Shown: piece by piece, positions 27,208 to 36,221 of the stretch
Layout: every line of letters begins with the position of its first letter
Position numbering within the stretch: position 1 is the stretch's first letter
Assembly: GCA_007695225.1 (NCBI GenBank)
Contig: REED01000086.1
Span: 1-36,542, forward strand
Direction: 5' to 3'
Source of the DNA: Gemmatimonadales bacterium
GTDB lineage: Bacteria > Gemmatimonadota > Gemmatimonadetes > Longimicrobiales > Gaopeijiaceae
Length of the DNA stretch: 36,542 nucleotides
Position numbers and translations under genes: made by a program
The notes under the pieces: model-generated
Database searches by the model: none
Seen by the model: only the letters and a program-made list of their open reading frames with translations
Told to the model about the DNA's origin: nothing

Positions 27208-27258
27208 GTCGCGCTCCCCGGATCTTCCAGGCGGATCCAGGCCCTCCAACCAGGTGGG

Positions 27259-27334
27259 GTGAGCGGGTCGCGTGAGCGGGTCGGGCGTACGGATCGGGTG
27301 AGCAGCCAGGGCGAGCGGGTGAGGTGAGCGGGTC
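27259..27334. repeat. Degenerate GTGAGCGGGTC repeat cluster
   Basis: Three exact 11-bp copies lie at 27259-27269, 27272-27282 and 27324-27334, with degenerate relatives between them (GGGTGAGCAGCC, GCGAGCGGGTG). They fill the convergent spacer between soxD and the unknown gene, and the last copy overlaps that gene's stop codon. Confidence 0.75.
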
Positions 27335-28805
27335 AGGCGAGTTCCGACTCCTCCACCGTGTCCCCTCGCTGGAAGGGACTCCCGGTAAGGCGGTCCGTTC
27401 GCTCCCCAGGATCGCCGGATTCCTGGAGAGGGGAATCCCCGGCCGCTACTCCCACCTCCCCGCCGACCTCCCCAACCTCCTCTCCGTCCCCGGATCCCTC
27501 TGCAAGGGGATCCGGATCGCCCCACACCGTGGCCCGAAAGCGTCGGAGCCCGGTCCGGGGCATGTAGGTCATGACCATCACCCGACGGGAGCCGATCTGC
27601 TCCGGATTCGCCCGACTGTGGGCCATGAGGATGCGGGCCAGCGCCTCCGGCGACTCCCCTTCCCTCTCCGAGATCTCCGGATCCTCGAAGACGGCTTCCA
27701 GGGGAAGCCTGGGGAGGGGCCACCCGGTGAGGGCCATCCCCACCATGGCCTTCAGGGCGTTGTGGGGGAAGTTGAAGTGGAAGGCGATGGGAGAGTAGCG
27801 CTCCTCCGAGGGCCGAAAGGGCTCGAATTCCTCCAGGAGGTCCTCCCGGTAGCGATGGTAGAGTTGGGAGAAACGGGCCTGCTCCTCGGCGTGAGCCGCC
27901 AGCGCGGGAGGGAGCGTTCCGGCAAAGGCCGGGGGGTCGGAGGTGAGACCGTTGAGCAGGGCCAGTACCAACTCCTTCCGGTCCTCCACCGAGGTCCCCG
28001 CTTCCCGCATCTCATGATACCGATCCATCAGGGTGGCCAGGGAGAAGAGGAGCCAGGGATAGTCGGCGAAATTGTCCCGGCGAAGCAGGTTCAGGTCCCG
28101 CTTGTAGTACGCCTCGAACCCCCACCGCAGGTGGGTTCCCAGGACCGGGGAGCCGATGAGGGCGAAGCGCATCCTCCTCTCCTCGTTCAGGGACCGGACC
28201 TTCTCAAGGAGGCGATCATAGGCCCCGTCGTCGGGGTGGTAGTTGGAAATGGCGATCCAGAGGAGGCCTTCCACCGTCTCGAGGAAGGGATAGCCGCCCC
28301 CCCCTTCCCCGTTCAGCGCCTGCAGGAGGGACTCCAGTCGGCCCAGGTTCTCGTTGGCGTCCCCCTCATCCCACGCCCGGAGGGAGAGGAGGGCCAGGAG
28401 GTAGAGGAAGTAGTTATCCAGCAGAACCGCCATCCCCTGACGCACGGGAGCGGCTTCGCTTCCGGCGCGGGCATAGTAGTCCAGCATGTCTACCGCCACG
28501 ATCTCCTTCCGGAACCGGGCGGCCCGCCCGTCCCAGTCCTTCAGGACCTGGAACCCCTCCTTCATGGTCTTCCGGTCGAAGTCCCGGACCAGCGGTCGAA
28601 GGGCCAGACCTCCGGAAGGGGTGTGGAAGGCGTGGGCGCCCATGGCGGACCGGAGGCGGGCCAGGGCTTGGCTCTCATCCCCGCCGGTCAGGAGCGTCTC
28701 GATGAGCTCCTGGCGGAAACCGCCGGTGAGGGCGTCCTCCAGGAGATCACAGACATGGTCGAAGGAGTTTTGCGGCTGGTTCCGCGAGGTGGAGCGCCTG
28801 GACAT
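27333..28805 (-). CDS. Hypothetical protein of unknown family
   Basis: 490 residues; I do not recognise the family. No signal peptide or clear membrane helix is seen. The sequence looks helical and soluble, with blocks such as NSFDHVCDLLEDALTGGFRQELIETLLTGGDESQALARLRSAMG, VDMLDYYARAGSEAAPVRQGMAVLLDNYFLYLLALLSLRAWDEG, FLETVEGLLWIAISNYHPDDGAYDRLLEKVRSLNEERRMRFALIGSPVLGTHLRWGFEAYYKRD and a C-terminal FHFNFPHNALKAMVGMALTG. The last ~60 residues are Gly/Glu-rich and probably disordered. ATG 28805 has GGAGG seven bases upstream. It follows susCD on the same strand after a 199-bp gap holding a possible terminator, so it is probably separate. The length and codon usage look like a real gene. Confidence 0.75.
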   Translation of the reverse strand: MSRRSTSRNQPQNSFDHVCDLLEDALTGGFRQELIETLLTGGDESQALARLRSAMGAHAFHTPSGGLALRPLVRDFDRKTMKEGFQVLKDWDGRAARFRKEIVAVDMLDYYARAGSEAAPVRQGMAVLLDNYFLYLLALLSLRAWDEGDANENLGRLESLLQALNGEGGGGYPFLETVEGLLWIAISNYHPDDGAYDRLLEKVRSLNEERRMRFALIGSPVLGTHLRWGFEAYYKRDLNLLRRDNFADYPWLLFSLATLMDRYHEMREAGTSVEDRKELVLALLNGLTSDPPAFAGTLPPALAAHAEEQARFSQLYHRYREDLLEEFEPFRPSEERYSPIAFHFNFPHNALKAMVGMALTGWPLPRLPLEAVFEDPEISEREGESPEALARILMAHSRANPEQIGSRRVMVMTYMPRTGLRRFRATVWGDPDPLAEGSGDGEEVGEVGGEVGVAAGDSPLQESGDPGERTDRLTGSPFQRGDTVEESELA

Positions 28806-28901
28806 GGACCTGCCTCCGTCCGGTGGCCGGAAAGGGGGGGAGACCGAGAATGGGGAGAGTAGACAGACCGGGAATACGGTGCAAGCAAACCACAAATGAG
28901 A

Positions 28902-28963
28902 ATCGCCCGGAACCCCGCCCCCCAGCCACCCTATCGGCGGTGGGAGGCAAGGTCCCGGGCGAT
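28902..28963 (-). terminator. Possible terminator downstream of susD
   Basis: ATCGCCCGG (28902-28910) pairs with CCGGGCGAT (28955-28963). A smaller CCACC/GGTGG hairpin sits inside the loop. On the minus strand the stem is followed by TCTCATTTG, a weak T-rich tail. It lies 42 bp after the susD stop. Confidence 0.45.
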
Positions 28964-29004
28964 CCCAGTCCTGTCTCGGCCCAACCCCTATCCTACCTCA
29001 GGCC

Positions 29005-30492
29005 TCAGTTCAGAAAGGGACTCACCTGATTCTGGGTGAGAATCCGGTTGAGGTCGAACCGGATGGTGACCTCCGTGGTCACCAGTTCCCCGCCCGAGTA
29101 GGGGGTGCGGGGATCGAAGAGATCCATCTGGTTCAGGGGCGGAATATAGTCCGGCACCGTCACCGTGGTGCCTGGCCCCCCCACGCTGATGCTGGGGTTC
29201 ACGTCGATCTCCCGCCGCATCATGGGCAGGCGGATCCCCAGGTCCGACATCCGACGGCCCTCCAGGAACATGATCTCCTGACGGGCCAGGTGGAAGGCAT
29301 GCCAGATCTCGTCGCCATCGGTGAGGGCCTGGACGCTGTCCGCGTCCAGGGAGGTGGCTGAGACCACCGGGACGGGATTCTCCACACCGGGGCGGCTCAG
29401 GACGAGTCCTGCCCGGAAGGGGCTGTCGGGATCGGCCCGCACCAGGATCTCCGCATCCCGGGGCCGGGGCGAGAGGTCATCGTTCAGCCGCTGGTCGTCA
29501 TCGGCCCAGAGCTCCACTCCCCGCTGACCCGCCAGGTTGATGGCGTTCACCAGGTGACCCTTTCCAGCCTGGGTGTTCCCTGCCGCCAGGGCGGCTTCGG
29601 CCAGGATGAGATGCATCTCCTCGGCCTTCGCCACGGCAATGGGGGAATCCCGGCGGATGAACTTGGGATCCAGGAAGTCGAGCCTGGGGAGGGGCTGCAT
29701 CTCCTTGATGGCCCGGATCACCAGGTAGGTGTTGGGGCCGTTGGTGATCCCCGTGGCGTCGTAGGCCTGCTCGAAGAGGAACGACCCGTCGGCCGCCAGG
29801 ACCTGCTCCGCCGCCTGGGTAGCCGCCCCTGCATTCCCGAGAAGCCGATGGGCTCGGGCCAGACCCGCCCGGGCCGCCAGGGCGAAGGTCCCGGAACCTG
29901 AGGTGGCCAGCGATCCCTCGAGCTCGCTCACCGCCCGAGCGAGAAGCTCGGACGCCGGCACCGGGGCGCCGTCCCGCTCAGTGGGGGCGTGGGTGAAGTT
30001 CTCACCCTGGAAGAGGTAGGCCATTCCCCGGTAGTACCGGACCTCGGCCAGCTGCGTGGGGGTGGCGGTACCGTCCCCTGGGGCGATGTCGTCCAGGATG
30101 AAGTCGGTGAGCGCCCGCAGCTCCTGGGTATTCCAGTAGATCCCCTGGGCGGAGGACGTTGAGTTCACCAGGTCCGCGGTGATCCCCCGGGGTTCGTCGT
30201 ACTGGGAGTCCAGCCCCGTGCCCTGGATGGAGTAGTTGTCACTCACCACCTCCGAGATCGTCACCTGGGCACTCACCGTCCGGGCAAACTGGGCCCGGGC
30301 TCCCGGAAGGAGCGCCCGCACCGGCTCCGCCGCCCGGGCCAGGTCCTCCGCCGTGGTCCGGGGGTTTTCCACGTCGGTGGGGTCCAGAAAGTCGCATCCA
30401 GCCACCGCGCCCATGAGGACCGCGGTGAAGAGGAGGGAACGGAGTCCCCGGCCACCGCCGGAACTCCTCCCTCGTGTATTCGAAATCGTCAT
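29005..30492 (-). CDS. SusD/RagB-family outer-membrane lipoprotein
   Basis: 495 residues with a lipoprotein signal (LLFTAVLMGAVAGC, Cys33), then DFLDPTDVENPRTT, the usual SusD-like N-terminus. Helical TPR-like repeats follow (EVRYYRGMAYLFQGENF; ALAARAGLARAHRLLGNAGAATQAAEQVL), and the C-terminal region has WHAFHLARQEIMFLEGRRMSDLGIRLPM, the SusD-type EGRR motif. SusD proteins lid a SusC channel and capture a substrate, often a glycan or peptide. ATG 30492 is preferred because the signal then begins normally; ATG 30543 would overlap susC as TGATG but adds an acidic stretch. It is co-oriented with and directly downstream of susC. Confidence 0.9.
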   Translation of the reverse strand: MTISNTRGRSSGGGRGLRSLLFTAVLMGAVAGCDFLDPTDVENPRTTAEDLARAAEPVRALLPGARAQFARTVSAQVTISEVVSDNYSIQGTGLDSQYDEPRGITADLVNSTSSAQGIYWNTQELRALTDFILDDIAPGDGTATPTQLAEVRYYRGMAYLFQGENFTHAPTERDGAPVPASELLARAVSELEGSLATSGSGTFALAARAGLARAHRLLGNAGAATQAAEQVLAADGSFLFEQAYDATGITNGPNTYLVIRAIKEMQPLPRLDFLDPKFIRRDSPIAVAKAEEMHLILAEAALAAGNTQAGKGHLVNAINLAGQRGVELWADDDQRLNDDLSPRPRDAEILVRADPDSPFRAGLVLSRPGVENPVPVVSATSLDADSVQALTDGDEIWHAFHLARQEIMFLEGRRMSDLGIRLPMMRREIDVNPSISVGGPGTTVTVPDYIPPLNQMDLFDPRTPYSGGELVTTEVTIRFDLNRILTQNQVSPFLN

Positions 30493-30542
30493 CCGATCAT
30501 CTCCCTCGATGAAACCGTCGAGACCCTTCGTACGGGCCCGCA

Positions 30543-33455
30543 TCAGAACGTGAACTCCACGCCGAACCGGAAGGACCGGGGCGGGGAGAGGGTGACGCTG
30601 GTCTGTCCCCCCAGGGTCAGACCGCCCCCTACGCCGACACCGGCCAGCTCACCGTCCACCATTTGGCTGGCGGACCAGATCGCCGCGTTGCGCACGCTCC
30701 CATAGACGGTTCCCTGCGAGGCACCGAGCCGGGTGGCCAGGTCTGCGGGGAGGGCGTACCGGACCGAGATCTCGCGGAGCTTCAGCCAGTCCCCATCCTC
30801 GAGGAAGGCGGAGCGGGCCGCACCCTGGCTGTACCGGCCGATGCGCTCCCCGTCGCGGGTGTATCGGATGGGGAACTCGAAGTCCTCATCCACCAGTTCC
30901 TTCCGGGCGATTCCATTGAAGGTGGCCCAGAGGGAACCGAAGTCGAACACCTCGTGCCCGGTGGCCCAGTCGGCCATGGCGGAGACGTAGAGGTTCCCGT
31001 ACAGGGTCATCCGGGTGGAGAAGCTTCCGCTCTTCGTCGGAGTGGGACCCTTTCCGGTGTAGACCTGGTGGGTGCCGTCCAGGAGTCCATCTCCGGTGGT
31101 GTCCAGCGGGGTGTCCACGAACCAGGCGCCCACCGGGTGTCCCTCGGCGATCCGCTGGTGGGCCCGGGGCCCGGCCAGGAAGAAGGGGGGTGATCCCCCG
31201 GTGTCCGTCACCAGGTTGTCCACGGTCTGGTAGGTGGAACCCAGGCTCCAGGCGAAGTTGGGACGGTTCAGGACCTGGACGTTCACCTCCAGTTCGATCC
31301 CACTGTTTTCGATGGTCCCCACGTTCCGGATCTGCGTGCCCTGTCCGGTGACGGGCTGCTCGGGAACGAAGAAGAGGGCGTCCTTGGTCCGGGCGTCGTA
31401 GTAGGTGAAGTCCACCCCGATGCGGTCATTCAGGAACCCGGCGTCGAAGCCGAACTCCAGCGTCTCGGTGACCTCGGGTCGGAGGTCCGGGTTTCCAGGG
31501 TTGTCGAAGCGGGGCGCCGCCTCACCACGGAAGGAGGTGGCGTCGAAGGTCCGGTCCCGGAGGAAGGGAGGCGGGAACTTCCCCGTCTCACCGTAAGCCG
31601 CCCGGAACCGGAACTGATTGACCAGGTTCCCCATGGCATCCTGGAAGAAGAGCTCGTCGGAGATGTTGTAGGCGACTCCGGCCTTGGGGTAGGCCTCGAA
31701 GGAGACCTCGTCCCCGAAGCTGGTTCCGGCGTCGATCCGCATTCCCAGGTTGACGAAGAGCCGTCCCCAGAGCCCGATCTGCTCGTCGAAGAAGACTCCG
31801 CCGGTAAAGAGCTGGGAGTTGTTCTCGAAGGCCGTCACATCGGCGGCCTCGCTGAAGTCCTTGGAGCCCGGAAGGGCGAAGCCCCGTCCGAAGCCGTTCA
31901 CGACGCTGGTGTTGTCCCGGAATCCCTGGGCCCCCACGGTGAAGCTGGAGGTGATGTCCCCGTCGGTGGGGTAGGAGAAGGTGGCGGCGGCGTCCATGGT
32001 CACCGAGGTGAACTCCCGCTGCCTCCGGTTCAGGGACCCCTCCACGTTGCCGGGGATGAAGCCCACCGGCTGGAAGATCCGCTGCTGGTTGTTCCGGTGA
32101 TCCACCCCCACCGAGGCCCGACTGCTCAGGTAGTCCGAGATCTGGTAGGTGAACCCGGTGCTGAACTGGAAGCGGTTCACCGACTCGTCGATGTCCGGCA
32201 TGAGGAACCGATCCAGCGCCACGTTCAGGTCGTCGGTCTGCCCGAAGAAGAGGGCGTCCCCCACCTCCATCGCGGTGAGGGGGTCGGAGATGGCGGACCC
32301 GTTGAAGAGGCGGCCGAAGTTGGTCCGGGTGTACCCACCGGAGAAGTTCGCCACGAACCGATCGGAGAGCTGGGCCTGCATCCCGCCCCGGAGCCCGAAG
32401 AGCTCGCTCTGGTTCTTGGGCTGGATCCCGTCGCCCTGCTGGAGCTGACCGCTCATGGAGTAGGTCACGTCTCCCGTACCACCACTCACGCTCAGGCTGT
32501 AGGACTGGTTGTGGCCGTTCCGGAAATACTCCCGCGCCAGGAAGTCCGCCGGCACGTTCCCGTTCTCCACCTGGCCGGGGTAGATCAGGCCGGCGTCCAG
32601 CATGTATCTGAGCTCAGGCGTGTCCACCCCCTGCTCCACCCGGGCGGTGATCCGGGGAGCCCCCGGGGTTCCGCGGCGGGTGAAGATCTGGATGACGCCG
32701 GTGGCGGCATCGGATCCGTAGAGGGTGCTGGCCGCGCCCCCCTTGGTGATCTCGATGCGCTCGATGTCGGCGGTGAGGAGCTCGGCCAGGGCCGAGGTCT
32801 GCTCACCCCCGGTCCCGGCGGCGGTGCTCTGGGAGTTGTCCACCCGCACCCCGTCCACATAGATGACGGGGGTCTGGGCGCCGAAGACGCTGGAGATCCC
32901 CCGGAAGTTCATGAGGGAAGCGGTTCCGGGCTGGGCCGACACGGCGTTCACCGAAGCACCGGCAACGCGCCCCTGGAGGAGCTGGTCCACGGTCTGCACC
33001 GGCGCCTGGCGGATCTCCTCCGCCCCCAGCACCGCCACCGAGGTGGAGAGCTGGCGTCGGGCGGTGGCCTGCCCCACGCCGGTGGCCACGATCTCGTCCA
33101 GGGCCAGGGCCGAGACCCGGAGCTGGAACTCCATCGAGGCCGTGCCGCCGGCGGTGACCGTCACGGTCTGCTCGCCGGTGGTGAATCCCAGGCTCTGCAC
33201 CCGCACGGTGACTTCACCTGCAGGCACTGCGGAGACGGTGAAGCGGCCCTGCGCGTTGGTCAGGCCTCCCAGGTTGGTCCCGGGAATCGTGACTTGGGCC
33301 CCTGCCAGCGGTCGAAGGGACTGGGCATCCACAACCGACCCCTGCACGGTGCCGGTCTGCTGGGCCGAGGCCGGGGGGGCCAGGGCCAGAAGCAGAGCGG
33401 CGGCCATGGCGATGGCCGCCCCTCGAGCTCTCTTCCACTGTAGCGTAGGACTCAT
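30543..33455 (-). CDS. SusC/RagA-family TonB-linked outer-membrane protein
   Basis: 970 residues. The signal peptide ends at ASAQ. Residues ~35-115 form a carboxypeptidase-regulatory-like domain (GTVQGSVVDAQSLRPLAGAQVTIPGTNLGGLTNAQGRF). The plug domain follows (LSTSVAVLGAEEIRQAPVQTVDQLLQGRVAGASV ... VIYVDGVRVDNSQ ... DIERIEITKGGAASTLYGSDAATGVIQIFTRRG), then a barrel rich in aromatic strands ending in FRFGVEFTF with the terminal Phe expected of outer-membrane barrels. It should import a substrate using TonB energy together with SusD. ATG 33455 has GGAG at good distance. The substrate cannot be predicted; no glycoside hydrolase is adjacent. Confidence 0.93.
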   Translation of the reverse strand: MSPTLQWKRARGAAIAMAAALLLALAPPASAQQTGTVQGSVVDAQSLRPLAGAQVTIPGTNLGGLTNAQGRFTVSAVPAGEVTVRVQSLGFTTGEQTVTVTAGGTASMEFQLRVSALALDEIVATGVGQATARRQLSTSVAVLGAEEIRQAPVQTVDQLLQGRVAGASVNAVSAQPGTASLMNFRGISSVFGAQTPVIYVDGVRVDNSQSTAAGTGGEQTSALAELLTADIERIEITKGGAASTLYGSDAATGVIQIFTRRGTPGAPRITARVEQGVDTPELRYMLDAGLIYPGQVENGNVPADFLAREYFRNGHNQSYSLSVSGGTGDVTYSMSGQLQQGDGIQPKNQSELFGLRGGMQAQLSDRFVANFSGGYTRTNFGRLFNGSAISDPLTAMEVGDALFFGQTDDLNVALDRFLMPDIDESVNRFQFSTGFTYQISDYLSSRASVGVDHRNNQQRIFQPVGFIPGNVEGSLNRRQREFTSVTMDAAATFSYPTDGDITSSFTVGAQGFRDNTSVVNGFGRGFALPGSKDFSEAADVTAFENNSQLFTGGVFFDEQIGLWGRLFVNLGMRIDAGTSFGDEVSFEAYPKAGVAYNISDELFFQDAMGNLVNQFRFRAAYGETGKFPPPFLRDRTFDATSFRGEAAPRFDNPGNPDLRPEVTETLEFGFDAGFLNDRIGVDFTYYDARTKDALFFVPEQPVTGQGTQIRNVGTIENSGIELEVNVQVLNRPNFAWSLGSTYQTVDNLVTDTGGSPPFFLAGPRAHQRIAEGHPVGAWFVDTPLDTTGDGLLDGTHQVYTGKGPTPTKSGSFSTRMTLYGNLYVSAMADWATGHEVFDFGSLWATFNGIARKELVDEDFEFPIRYTRDGERIGRYSQGAARSAFLEDGDWLKLREISVRYALPADLATRLGASQGTVYGSVRNAAIWSASQMVDGELAGVGVGGGLTLGGQTSVTLSPPRSFRFGVEFTF

Positions 33456-33651
33456 CCTGTACTCCGTCGCTGGCGTTGGGAAATCCCCATTAGAGAAATG
33501 GGACAACACAAAAATGCGGCACCCCCCGTCCGTCCCGGGAATTGCTCGCTATCGAACGAGGGTAGACCGTATCCTTTCACAAATGGCGGTTTTTCTTCTG
33601 AATTGCAAGGGAGTCAGGATCCAGAACCACGGCGATCGGTGGCCTCGGGCT
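33456..33651 (-). promoter_or_regulatory. Upstream region of susCD with a 5' hairpin
   Basis: This 196-bp spacer is visibly more AT-rich than its surroundings (runs such as CAAAAATG, GGTTTTTCTTC). CCCATT (33486-33491) pairs with AATGGG (33497-33502) around a 5-nt loop, 31 bp before the susC start, which would form a hairpin in the leader RNA. A promoter presumably lies further upstream, but no clear -35/-10 pair was identified. Confidence 0.4.
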
Positions 33652-34212
33652 TCATGCCAACCAGTGGGTCCGCTCCACCGCCGGTGTCCTGGGGCGGGGA
33701 GATGGAGTCTCCAGGGCTTCTCCCAGGTGGACCAGGGCCACCACCCGCTCCCCGTCGGACACATCCAGGGCGGCACGGAATGCGGGGTCCTCAAGGACCG
33801 GGCCTGTCTTCACCTGGGCCACCAGCCCGTCTGCTGTGGCCCCCAGGAGCAGGTTCTGAATCCCCATGTAGATGGCAGCGTAGTCCTCTTCCCGGATCCC
33901 CGGGTCCGGGTCAAGTCGCTGGAGGAAGGCCAGGGTAGCCGGGGTGGCCAGGGCATTCTCAATGGATCGACGGCGCAGGGTCTCGGCCACCGCAGGGTCG
34001 TCCACCTTGCGGGCGCGCAGCCTCCCGAGGGTCTCCCCGTAGAACCGTTTGGCCTCTGGCCCCAGGACCCGGAAGCTCCAGGGTTCCGTCATCCGGTGGT
34101 TGGGTGCCCATACGGCCAGCTCCAGGAGGGCCTCAAGGGTGGAAGAATGAATGGGCCGGGCCGCATACCGCTTCACGGTTCGACGCCCTCGAATGGCCTC
34201 CTTCACGTCCAT
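33652..34212 (-). CDS. Nitroreductase-family flavoprotein
   Basis: 186 residues, the usual size. MDVKEAIRGRRTVKRYAARPI matches the FMN-phosphate binding start of the family; ELAVWAPNHRMTEPWSFRVLG is the second conserved block; YAAIYMGIQNLLLGATADGL is the helix at the dimer interface. These FMN enzymes reduce nitro compounds, quinones or related substrates with NAD(P)H. ATG 34212 has GGGAGGG seven bases upstream. The frame runs on to 34413, but that part is a repeat-containing spacer. It lies 196 bp before susC on the same strand. Confidence 0.9.
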   Translation of the reverse strand: MDVKEAIRGRRTVKRYAARPIHSSTLEALLELAVWAPNHRMTEPWSFRVLGPEAKRFYGETLGRLRARKVDDPAVAETLRRRSIENALATPATLAFLQRLDPDPGIREEDYAAIYMGIQNLLLGATADGLVAQVKTGPVLEDPAFRAALDVSDGERVVALVHLGEALETPSPRPRTPAVERTHWLA

Positions 34213-34337
34213 GCCGCTCCCTCCCGGGGTCTGATCTCGACGAATGTGGCACCGCTCCCCGGCGATCGCTGGGTCCCGGGCATCTTGCGGGCGGTATCCG
34301 CCCAAGGCAAACCTTCCGGGAGTCTGGCCTGGAAGGA

Positions 34338-34379
34338 GGTGGAAGAAGTGAGGTTGAAGAAGTGACGTTGAAGAAGTAG
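34338..34379. repeat. Three tandem 14-bp units
   Basis: Units GGTGGAAGAAGTGA (34338-34351), GGTTGAAGAAGTGA (34352-34365) and CGTTGAAGAAGTAG (34366-34379) lie head to tail. The third unit is also the beginning of the longer repeat shared with 36230-36266. Confidence 0.85.
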
Positions 34380-34425
34380 AGGGGCCGCCGTTGGGAGCGC
34401 CGTCCCGCTCCATCGTAGGCGGACA
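34366..34425. repeat. Truncated copy of the downstream structured element
   Basis: Bases 34366-34402 are identical over 37 bp to 36230-36266. After a gap of about 24 bp relative to that copy, similarity resumes weakly (ATCGTAGGCGGA against CTACGTAGGCGGC). No right-hand inverted arm follows here, so this is a deleted or partial copy lying upstream of the aldehyde dehydrogenase gene. Confidence 0.8.
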
Positions 34426-34606
34426 CCCTCAGGATCCCTCCCCGGTCCGACTCCTTTTCGCCGGAGGGGACCGCTGGTTACGTTCTCTTCTGAGAGATCG
34501 TCGGATGCCGCCCCGGATCGTGCCGAGAGCCTGCTGACCACGCGAGAGGCAGTCCACTGCGCCCCCCTCCGCTCAAGCACCCGGTGCCGTTCGGCTGGCT
34601 CTCGAC

Positions 34607-36211
34607 ATGTCCTTGCAGACCCCCCCCCCTTCTTCTTCCCCTCGTCCCAGCCCGCTCGCCATGACCCCTTCCGCCGAGACCAGCCGCGACTTCCTCCAAC
34701 GCCTGGGGGTTTCAGGCCCCGTCCTTCCCGGCACCAGCACGGGACAGGAGTTCTTCGGTGCCGGCGACGAATCCCTGGATAGCGTCTCCCCTATCGACGG
34801 TGGGCGCATCGCCCGGGTGCCGGTCACCACCCGGAAGGAGTACGACCGGGTCGTGGAGACCGCCGAGGCCGCCTTCCAGCTCTGGAGGGAGCGCCCGGCC
34901 CCGGGGAGAGGAGAGATCATCCGCCAGATCGGAGATGAGCTCCGGCGCCACAAAGAGGACCTGGGCCGCCTCGTGGCCCTGGAGATGGGAAAGATCCTGG
35001 AGGAGGGGAAGGGCGAGGTCCAGGAGATGATCGACATCTGCGACTTCGCAGTGGGCCAGTCCCGGATGTTGTACGGAAGGACCATGCCCTCGGAACGCCC
35101 GGAACACCGACTCTACGAGCAGTGGCACCCCCTGGGTCCGGTGGGCGTCATCTCCGCCTTCAACTTTCCCGTGGCGGTCTACTCCTGGAACGCCATGATC
35201 GCCGCCGTCTGTGGCGACGTGGTGATCTGGAAGCCATCGGAGAAGACCCCGGTGTGCGGGGTGGCCGTGCAGCGGATCCTGGCCCGGGTCCTGGAGCGCA
35301 ACGGCCTCCCGGAAGGGATCTTCAATCTCGTCCAGGGAGGTCGAGCCGTGGGCGAGCACCTCACCTCGGACCGGCGCATCCCCCTGATCTCCGCCACCGG
35401 CTCCATCCGTATGGGGAAGGAAGTGGCCCAGGTCGCGGGGGCCCGTCTCGGGCGGACGATCCTGGAGCTGGGAGGTAACAACGCCATCATCCTGACGGAG
35501 AACGCCGACCTTGAATTGGCGCTTCGGGCGGTGGTCTTCGGGGCGGTGGGAACGGCGGGTCAGCGCTGCACCTCGACCCGCCGGCTCATCGTCCACGACG
35601 CCATTTTCGATCAGGTCCGGGATCGCCTGGTGCAGGCCTATGAGGGGATCCGGATCGGGAATCCACTGGAAGCGGGAACCCTCATGGGTCCCCTCATCGA
35701 CTCCGACGCGGTCCGGGCCATGGGCGAGGCCCTGGAGGCGGTGCAGGCAGCCGGAGGCGAGCTGGTGACCGGGGGGGAGGTCCTGGAGGGAGAGGGATAC
35801 GAATCCGGGACCTATGTCCGTCCCGCCATCTGCATCGCCGAAAACCACTTCCCCATCGTTCAGGAGGAGACCTTCGCCCCCATCCTCTACCTGATCCGGT
35901 ATACGGAACTGGAGGAGGCCATCGCCCTTCAGAACGGGGTCCGGCAGGGGCTCAGTTCGGCCATCTTCACCACCAATCTCAGGGAGGCCGAGGCCTTCCT
36001 CAGTGCCCGGGGCTCCGACTGCGGAATCGCCAATGTGAACATCGGGACCAGCGGGGCGGAGATCGGAGGGGCATTCGGGGGAGAAAAGGAAACGGGCGGC
36101 GGCCGGGAATCGGGCTCCGACGCCTGGAAGGCCTACATGCGTCGGCAGACCAACACCACCAACTGGGGCGCCGTCCTCCCACTGGCCCAGGGCATTGAGT
36201 TCGACGTCTGA
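34607..36211 (+). CDS. Aldehyde dehydrogenase, ALDH7 type (piperideine-6-carboxylate/alpha-aminoadipic semialdehyde dehydrogenase-like)
   Basis: 534 residues. NAD-binding and catalytic motifs are intact: GVISAFNFPVAVYSWNAM (Asn186), WKPSEKTP (Lys209), ELGGNNAII (Glu287) and GTAGQRCTSTRR (Cys321). GEVQEMIDICDFAVGQSRMLYG, PLISATGSIRMGKEV, NVNIGTSGAEIGGAFGGEKETGGGRESGSDAWKAYMRRQTNT are the ALDH7 (antiquitin/AmaB) pattern, so oxidation of alpha-aminoadipate semialdehyde in lysine breakdown is the best guess; other aldehydes are possible. ATG 34607 is used; ATG 34661 would remove a Pro/Ser-rich leader, and neither has a clear ribosome-binding site. It is flanked on both sides by copies of the same extragenic repeat. 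Confidence 0.92.
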   Translation: MSLQTPPPSSSPRPSPLAMTPSAETSRDFLQRLGVSGPVLPGTSTGQEFFGAGDESLDSVSPIDGGRIARVPVTTRKEYDRVVETAEAAFQLWRERPAPGRGEIIRQIGDELRRHKEDLGRLVALEMGKILEEGKGEVQEMIDICDFAVGQSRMLYGRTMPSERPEHRLYEQWHPLGPVGVISAFNFPVAVYSWNAMIAAVCGDVVIWKPSEKTPVCGVAVQRILARVLERNGLPEGIFNLVQGGRAVGEHLTSDRRIPLISATGSIRMGKEVAQVAGARLGRTILELGGNNAIILTENADLELALRAVVFGAVGTAGQRCTSTRRLIVHDAIFDQVRDRLVQAYEGIRIGNPLEAGTLMGPLIDSDAVRAMGEALEAVQAAGGELVTGGEVLEGEGYESGTYVRPAICIAENHFPIVQEETFAPILYLIRYTELEEAIALQNGVRQGLSSAIFTTNLREAEAFLSARGSDCGIANVNIGTSGAEIGGAFGGEKETGGGRESGSDAWKAYMRRQTNTTNWGAVLPLAQGIEFDV

Positions 36212-36221
36212 CTCACCACAC

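Larger units (their letters stand above)
34213..34606. other. Divergent spacer between the nitroreductase and aldehyde dehydrogenase genes
   Basis: 394 bp without a gene. It holds the 14-bp tandem repeat and truncated copy of the 3' structured element (34338-34425). The rest, about 34426-34606, should contain the aldehyde dehydrogenase promoter; TTACGTTCTCTTCTGAGAGA is its least GC-rich stretch and has a small TCTC/GAGA inverted repeat, but no clear promoter is seen. Confidence 0.5.

Noticed and set aside
32097..33443. 448-residue plus-strand ORF opposite susC
   Set aside because: Antisense to the plug and regulatory domains of an unambiguous SusC; composition is typical of shadow frames.
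34213..34413. N-terminal extension of the nitroreductase
   Set aside because: The extension translates the tandem repeat and spacer; the family start at 34212 has a strong ribosome-binding site.
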